DNA of 64,000 bases from TMP-86 sp046347195 (GTDB taxonomy: Bacteria > Pseudomonadota > Gammaproteobacteria > Steroidobacterales > Steroidobacteraceae), in assembly GCA_046347195.1 (NCBI GenBank), contig JAXMGQ010000016.1, forward strand, positions 30,277-94,276. The letters run 5' to 3'. A program made the translations under genes and the position numbers. This document shows, one piece after another, positions 59,737 through 64,000 of this stretch; the stretch's first letter is position 1; every line of letters starts with the position of its first letter. The notes beneath the pieces were generated by a model, which saw only the letters and a program-made list of their open reading frames with translations, made no database searches and was not told the origin of the DNA.

Positions 59737-62640
59737 TCACATGCCGGGCGCACCCTCCTGGGGGTCGAGCGCGCGCCGGGACCAGGTGCCGTCCGCTTGG
59801 CGCAACAATTCATAGGCGGGCCAGTAGTGTTTGTCCAGCTTCAGCGTGATCACATCCACCTGACCGTTCCAGGCGACGGTCTTCACGCGGACCGACGAGC
59901 GGTCAGCCTTGCCTCTCACCGCTGCGATGAAGGCGTCGAGATCATGCGTGGGTTGACCATCGACTTCTGTGATCCGCCGCCCAGCGTACAAACCATAACG
60001 TGTCGCGGGTGAGCCATAGTAGAAGAACGCGACGAAGACGCCGTCCAGATCGATGCCCCGCTGCGCCGCCATGGCACGATGTGGCGCCTGCAGGGTGGCG
60101 CCGGCCCACAGCAACACGCGGTCGAGGTCGTGGCCATCCAGGGCAACGGTCCGGATGGCGAAGGTGCGCTCGGCGCCGTCCCGCCACACGGTGACCTTCA
60201 CCTCGGGCGCCTGCACCGCCTGCTCCACCTCGCGGAAACGGGTGACGATGCGACCGTCCACCGCCAGCAACAAGTCCCCGGACTGCAGGACCGCGGCGGC
60301 GGGTGAGCCGGCGACCGGCCGGTCGATGCCCAGCGCCTGCCGGCGGGCGGGGTCATGATCCTCGATGCGCCGTACCCAGCCATCCGGCAGCCCCAGCTTG
60401 CGCGCGCTCGCCAGGGGCTGCAGCTCGAGTTCCGCCTCGAGCGAGAACAGCGGCCGGACGCCCTCGACCACCGAGATCATCTCGGCCACGAGATCGGCCG
60501 GGACGCCGCGGCTCACCTGCTGCAGCGTGCGCTGCGATTCATAGGCGAAGCTGGACCACAGCGCCTGCACCTCGCCGCGATCGTCGGCCAGCACTCCGTC
60601 GTAGTCGGCCGGGGGGTTCACCAGGCTCACCACGTCGAGATTGCTGTCAGTGAAACGCAAGGTGCTCGACAGCGGGAAGGAAACCGCATCGACGCTCGAC
60701 ACCTGGGTCTTCTGCGACATGAGCTTGAGGTCGGCACGCAGGCCCACGGCCCACACATCATCGCCCGACTTCAGCTCGCGGGTGGACAGTGTGGCCGACC
60801 TGACCGGCGTATCGCCGATGGCCCGTGGGTCGTAGGCGACCATCGCCAGGTTGTGCAGCGGATGAACGAACACCACCCTGCCCGGCACCTCGAGCGTGCC
60901 ACCGAAGGTGAGGTGGATGTCGCCCATGGACACGGGCACCGTGTTGCGGTCCACCACCACGAGCCCGCGCTTGGCATCCACGACGAGGCCGGTGCCGTGA
61001 TAGTGCTTCTCGGTGACGCCGGAGACCGAATACGGCATGTCGAACCCGACCATCACCAGCGAGGGGGCGAGCCGGTCGGTACGCCGCTCGGAGCTCGCGG
61101 CGAAGTGCGTCGAGGCCGGTGGCGGCGGCGGCGCGGCGGGCACCTCCGGGAGCGGTTCGCAGGGCCACAGGCCGCGCGCATCATCCCGATGGCATTTGCG
61201 GGCCGGGAACCAGCGGCGGTCGATGCGCACCACCTTGAGCTGCACCGAACGCGGATCCTCGAGCGTGACGAAACGAACGGTGGCCCGCTCGCCGTCGGCC
61301 AGGTGGGAAAGCGCCGCCTCGAAATCCTCGAGACGCTCCATGGTCTTGCCGTTGAAGGCAGAGATCAGCGCCGCACGCGGAATGCCGGCGCTGCCGAACA
61401 CGTAGCCGGGATTGGCGACGTACACACCCTTGATCGGCAGGTTGAAGTGCCGCGCCTGCTGGTAGGACACCGTGTGCAGGACGGCCTCGCCGAATTCCAG
61501 GAATTCATCGGCGGTGATGGCGTGCAGGTCCTGCACGGCGAGGGCGCGTGTCAGGGTCTCCCCGCCGCGCTGCACCTCGACCGTCAGCCGCCCGCCCACG
61601 TTCTCATCGAGCACGGCCTCGAGCGCGAAGAATTCCGGAACGGGCCGGCCGTTGATGCCGGTGAGGATGTCGCCGGGCGCGAGCACGCCATCGGCACCGG
61701 AGCCGGGCTGCACCTCCGACACCACCAGCATGCCGGTGAGCTTCGGATACGCCCTGCGCATGCGGGCCTCGAGTTCCGCGGACAGGCCCAGCCGGTGCAG
61801 TTCATCGTAGGGCGTGTAGTGGAACACGGTCTCGAGCGTGCCCCGCGGCACCGGCTGGCCGGCGTCGATGTAGCGCAGTGCGCGCACCACGGCCGTCAGC
61901 GGCAGGTAGAAGCTCGAGGCCGCATCGGTCGCACCGCCGGCATTCAGCGCCACCACCCGTCCCTCGACATCGAGGACGGGCGAGCCGGAGGACCCGCCGG
62001 AGGTGCCCGACGCGGCCTGGTAGTAGAACGTGTTGAAGTCGTTGTACTTGCCGTAGCCGTACTCGGGTGCCTCGCGGTCCAGCCGCGCCAGCGTGCCGGA
62101 GAGGATCGAAAGCTGCTCGCCGGCATCGTTGCCGACCACGCGGATCTCCCTCCCCACCACCGCTCCCTGCGGATACAGCGGCAATTGCGCAGGCTGGATG
62201 AAGCGCAGCTTCTTCGGGTCGTAGCGGTAGATGCCGAAATCGTGCACCGGATCGAAGTACACCGGCGAGAGCTGCACCTCCTCGCGATTCAGGAAGGTTG
62301 CCTGCGCCGTCACAGGACCCGGTGTGACCACGTGGCGATTGGTGAGGATGAGCCCGCGCGTGGAATCGATGACGAAACCGGTTGCCTGCGCCGTGGAGTT
62401 CCATTCGGTATCGAAGGCGCGGGTCGCGTCGATCTGGATGCTCACCACGCCGCTGGCGATGCTCTCCAGGGTCTGCGCCCAGGACGCCGGCGGATTGGCG
62501 ACGCTCACCGCCGGCACGGGCAATGGCACCTGGGAGGTGCGCGTCTCGGCAGCGCGTGCCGGAGAGGCGGCCGGCGAGGCCAGGGACATTACCGGCGCCA
62601 ACAGGGCGCCGGCCAGCAGGAAGCGGAAACGAATCGTCAT
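59737..62640 (-). CDS. Large HtrA/Nma111-like serine protease with two protease modules and PDZ domains
   Basis: A 967-residue exported protein (signal FLLAGALLAPVMSLASPAAS). Module 1 has the catalytic triad: His in ILTNRHVVTPGP, Asp in YFDPVHDFGIYRYD, Ser in SGTSGGSSGSPVLD, followed by PDZ-like domains (GVLAPGDILTGINGRPVPEF; GSAGIPRAALISAFNGKTME). A Pro-rich linker near residue 525 precedes module 2. There the His is replaced (VVVDRNTVPVS), the Asp is Asn (HPLHNLAMVAYD) and the Ser loop is lost (YDGVLADDRGEVQAL). Further PDZ-like repeats follow. The layout is that of yeast Nma111/plant Deg7, where the second module is inactive. Periplasmic protein quality control is likely. Confidence 0.88.
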   Translation of the reverse strand: MTIRFRFLLAGALLAPVMSLASPAASPARAAETRTSQVPLPVPAVSVANPPASWAQTLESIASGVVSIQIDATRAFDTEWNSTAQATGFVIDSTRGLILTNRHVVTPGPVTAQATFLNREEVQLSPVYFDPVHDFGIYRYDPKKLRFIQPAQLPLYPQGAVVGREIRVVGNDAGEQLSILSGTLARLDREAPEYGYGKYNDFNTFYYQAASGTSGGSSGSPVLDVEGRVVALNAGGATDAASSFYLPLTAVVRALRYIDAGQPVPRGTLETVFHYTPYDELHRLGLSAELEARMRRAYPKLTGMLVVSEVQPGSGADGVLAPGDILTGINGRPVPEFFALEAVLDENVGGRLTVEVQRGGETLTRALAVQDLHAITADEFLEFGEAVLHTVSYQQARHFNLPIKGVYVANPGYVFGSAGIPRAALISAFNGKTMERLEDFEAALSHLADGERATVRFVTLEDPRSVQLKVVRIDRRWFPARKCHRDDARGLWPCEPLPEVPAAPPPPPASTHFAASSERRTDRLAPSLVMVGFDMPYSVSGVTEKHYHGTGLVVDAKRGLVVVDRNTVPVSMGDIHLTFGGTLEVPGRVVFVHPLHNLAMVAYDPRAIGDTPVRSATLSTRELKSGDDVWAVGLRADLKLMSQKTQVSSVDAVSFPLSSTLRFTDSNLDVVSLVNPPADYDGVLADDRGEVQALWSSFAYESQRTLQQVSRGVPADLVAEMISVVEGVRPLFSLEAELELQPLASARKLGLPDGWVRRIEDHDPARRQALGIDRPVAGSPAAAVLQSGDLLLAVDGRIVTRFREVEQAVQAPEVKVTVWRDGAERTFAIRTVALDGHDLDRVLLWAGATLQAPHRAMAAQRGIDLDGVFVAFFYYGSPATRYGLYAGRRITEVDGQPTHDLDAFIAAVRGKADRSSVRVKTVAWNGQVDVITLKLDKHYWPAYELLRQADGTWSRRALDPQEGAPGM

Positions 62641-62649
62641 GAAGTGTCC

Positions 62650-63015
62650 TTATCGGTCCAGGAGCACGAGAAGCCAGGTCACCCCGAGCAGCAGGAAGCT
62701 CAGCAGCACGGCCGCCGAGCCCATGTCCTTGGCCATGCCGGCCAGGGGGTGGCGTTCCAGTCCCGAGCGATCCACCACGGCTTCCACCGCGCTGTTGAGG
62801 ACTTCCACCACCAGCACGAGCAGCATCGGCGCCACCAGCAGCGCACGCTCGACCCCACTGCGGCCGAGGTAGAGTCCCGCGGGAATGACAGCGAGGCCAA
62901 GCAGCAGTTCCTGGCGGAACGCGGCCTCCTCGCGAAATGCCTGCGAAAGACCCTGGAGCGAGTAGCGGAAAGCACGCAGGATGCGCACCAGGCCGCCCGG
63001 CTTGTGGCGATCCAT
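62650..63015 (-). CDS. dgkA: Diacylglycerol kinase, DgkA type
   Basis: A 121-residue three-helix inner-membrane kinase that phosphorylates diacylglycerol: ILRAFRYSLQGLSQAFREEA, AFRQELLLGLAVIPAGLYLG, VVEVLNSAVEAVVDRSG (the conserved Glu/Asn motif), HPLAGMAKDMGSAAVLLSFL. The ATG at 63015 (or 63018) gives the usual length. It lies 19 bp after gcvPB. Confidence 0.95.
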   Translation of the reverse strand: MDRHKPGGLVRILRAFRYSLQGLSQAFREEAAFRQELLLGLAVIPAGLYLGRSGVERALLVAPMLLVLVVEVLNSAVEAVVDRSGLERHPLAGMAKDMGSAAVLLSFLLLGVTWLLVLLDR

Positions 63016-63034
63016 CATCGCCGCCGGTGGCGAC

Positions 63035-64000
63035 TCAGCCCTGGGCCGGTGGCTTCCAGCACAGATCGAGCTGCCGGGCGGCGCGCACATCGTCCAGCCG
63101 CCGCAGCGGCAGGGCATGCGGTGCTCCGGTGAGCCTGGTGGGCTCGACCTGCGCCTCGCGCAGGATCTCGCCCATGGCGGCGGCGAAACCGTCCAGGTCC
63201 TGCAGGCTCTCGGTCTCGGTCGGCTCGATCAGCAGGCATTCGGGCACCAGCAACGGGAAATACGTGGTGGGCGCATGATACCCGTAATCCAGCAGCCGCT
63301 TGGCCACATCCATTGCGCTGACCTGGAAATCCTGGTGCTGGCGCTTGAGCGTGATGATGAACTCGTGGCTGGCGCGACGGCCGCGATACGCCGGGTCGTA
63401 GCCCAGCTCGATCAGCCGGGCGAGCAGGTAGTTGGCATTCAGCGCGGCGTACTCCGCGACGCGCACCATGCCCTCGCGGCCCAGCACGCGCATGTACACA
63501 TAGGCCCGCAGGTTCACGCCGGTGTTGCCCATGAAGGCGGAGAGCCGGCCGATGCTCTGCGGGCGGTCGTGTTCCTGTGCCCAGCGGTAGGCCGAGCCCT
63601 CGCGCATCACCAGCGGTATCGGCAGGAAGGGCTCGAGCCGCGGCGCCACGCCCACGGCGCCCGAGCCGGGCCCTCCGCCGCCGTGCGGTGTGGAGAAGGT
63701 CTTGTGCAGGTTCATGTGGATGACGTCGAACCCCATGTCCCCGGGGCGCACCTTGCCGAGGATGGCGTTCAGGTTGGCGCCATCGTAGTAGAGCAGGCCG
63801 CCGGCCGCGTGCACCAGGTCGCGCACTTCCTCGATGCGCCGCTCGAACACGCCGAGCGTGGAGGGGTTCGTGAGCATGATGCCCGCGGTGCGCGGACCGA
63901 GCACGGCGCGCAGCGCGTCGATGTCGACATCCCCGTTCGCATCGCAGCGGATCTCGCGCACCTGGCAACCGCACATCGTGGCGGTGGCAGGGTTGGTGCC
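63035..64000 (-). CDS. gcvPB: Glycine dehydrogenase subunit 2 (N-terminal part beyond window)
   Basis: The last 321 residues of the PLP-binding half of a two-subunit glycine decarboxylase. GTNPATATMCGCQVREI is the edge; TNPSTLGVFE, LLYYDGANLNAILGKVRPG and the cofactor-Lys motif FDVIHMNLHKTFSTPHGGGG are clear. APTTYFPLLVPECLLIEPTE is the conserved C-terminal part. It works with subunit 1, GcvH and GcvT in serine/glycine one-carbon metabolism. It is cut by the window edge, not broken. Confidence 0.95.
   Translation of the reverse strand, partial: GTNPATATMCGCQVREIRCDANGDVDIDALRAVLGPRTAGIMLTNPSTLGVFERRIEEVRDLVHAAGGLLYYDGANLNAILGKVRPGDMGFDVIHMNLHKTFSTPHGGGGPGSGAVGVAPRLEPFLPIPLVMREGSAYRWAQEHDRPQSIGRLSAFMGNTGVNLRAYVYMRVLGREGMVRVAEYAALNANYLLARLIELGYDPAYRGRRASHEFIITLKRQHQDFQVSAMDVAKRLLDYGYHAPTTYFPLLVPECLLIEPTETESLQDLDGFAAAMGEILREAQVEPTRLTGAPHALPLRRLDDVRAARQLDLCWKPPAQG

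Noticed and set aside
60355..63132. A 925-codon plus-strand frame over the HtrA-like gene
   Set aside because: Rich in His, Arg and Glu without any domain. The minus strand has signal peptide, catalytic triad and PDZ repeats.

Overview
The window is chromosomal DNA of a high-GC Gram-negative bacterium. A TonB-dependent receptor, outer-membrane porin-like barrel, Tat-exported proteins, a split glycine dehydrogenase (GcvPB) and a bacterial SPINDLY/OGT-like protein point to a proteobacterium, most likely an environmental gammaproteobacterium of the Steroidobacter/Nevskia/Xanthomonas-related kind. The lineage is an inference from gene content, not a measured placement. I recognise no rRNA, tRNA, CRISPR array, prophage or replication origin.

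Region 1 (about 1-18.3 kb) is a glycoside-catabolism regulon. A minus-strand operon of eight genes runs from 11154 to 2269: C-glycoside-deglycosidase-like beta and alpha subunits, a TIM-barrel sugar isomerase/epimerase, a Gfo/Idh oxidoreductase, a Tat 'hitchhiker' small subunit, a GMC flavoprotein, xylulokinase and xylose isomerase. Almost every junction overlaps by a few bases. A second alpha/beta deglycosidase pair, another TIM barrel and a secreted VOC+NTF2 fusion lie on the plus strand (15006-18236). Two MFS transporters, a luciferase-like monooxygenase, an NTF2-like exported protein, a thioredoxin-like protein and a TetR regulator complete the set. The palindrome AGAATNNNNATTCT, exact or degenerate, occurs in front of nearly all of these transcription units, including tetR itself, so I propose one TetR-controlled regulon that oxidises a glycoside at the sugar C3 and then eliminates the aglycone.

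Region 2 (18.3-26.3 kb) holds a MOSC-ferredoxin reductase fusion, a radical SAM/SPASM enzyme, and a minus-strand methylthioadenosine/5'-deoxyadenosine salvage cluster (mtnP, apt, mtnA, class II aldolase: the 'DHAP shunt' gene set) with many frameshifts, then a TDT-family transporter.

Region 3 (26.3-44.2 kb) looks like an acquired island. It has visibly lower GC and is bounded by about 345-bp direct repeats of the 3' end of a thiolase gene. It encodes a truncated UbiD decarboxylase fused in frame to the thiolase tail, a hydantoinase/acetophenone-carboxylase-like pair (with a gamma-subunit domain fused to the B subunit), a split-barrel FMN protein, a TonB receptor, a saccharopine-dehydrogenase-like enzyme, an MFS transporter, a decarboxylase subunit-D-like zinc protein, a three-subunit molybdenum hydroxylase, a MoaD-like protein and two coupled TetR regulators. 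A second shared motif, AATACNNNNGACCTAT, stands in front of its transcription units. Region 4 (44.2-48.4 kb) is beta-oxidation: thiolase, FadB-like protein and an SDR.

Region 5 (48.4-51.1 kb) is an accessory patch with a class A beta-lactamase, a PIN toxin with a tiny antitoxin, and a RelE/HTH toxin-antitoxin pair. Region 6 (51.1-64 kb) is mostly housekeeping: a TPR glycosyltransferase, HIT protein, cytochrome c, PLP decarboxylase, threonylcarbamoyl-AMP synthase, porin, a gene split by an ISL3-family insertion with an 8-bp target duplication, a double-module HtrA-like protease, DgkA and GcvPB.

Caution: several genes (xylB, mtnP-apt-mtnA, ubiD, the TonB receptor, the Mo-hydroxylase large subunit) carry clustered single-base frameshifts while their protein sequence otherwise looks conserved, and some fall in G/C runs. 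Sequencing error is therefore a serious alternative to pseudogenisation.
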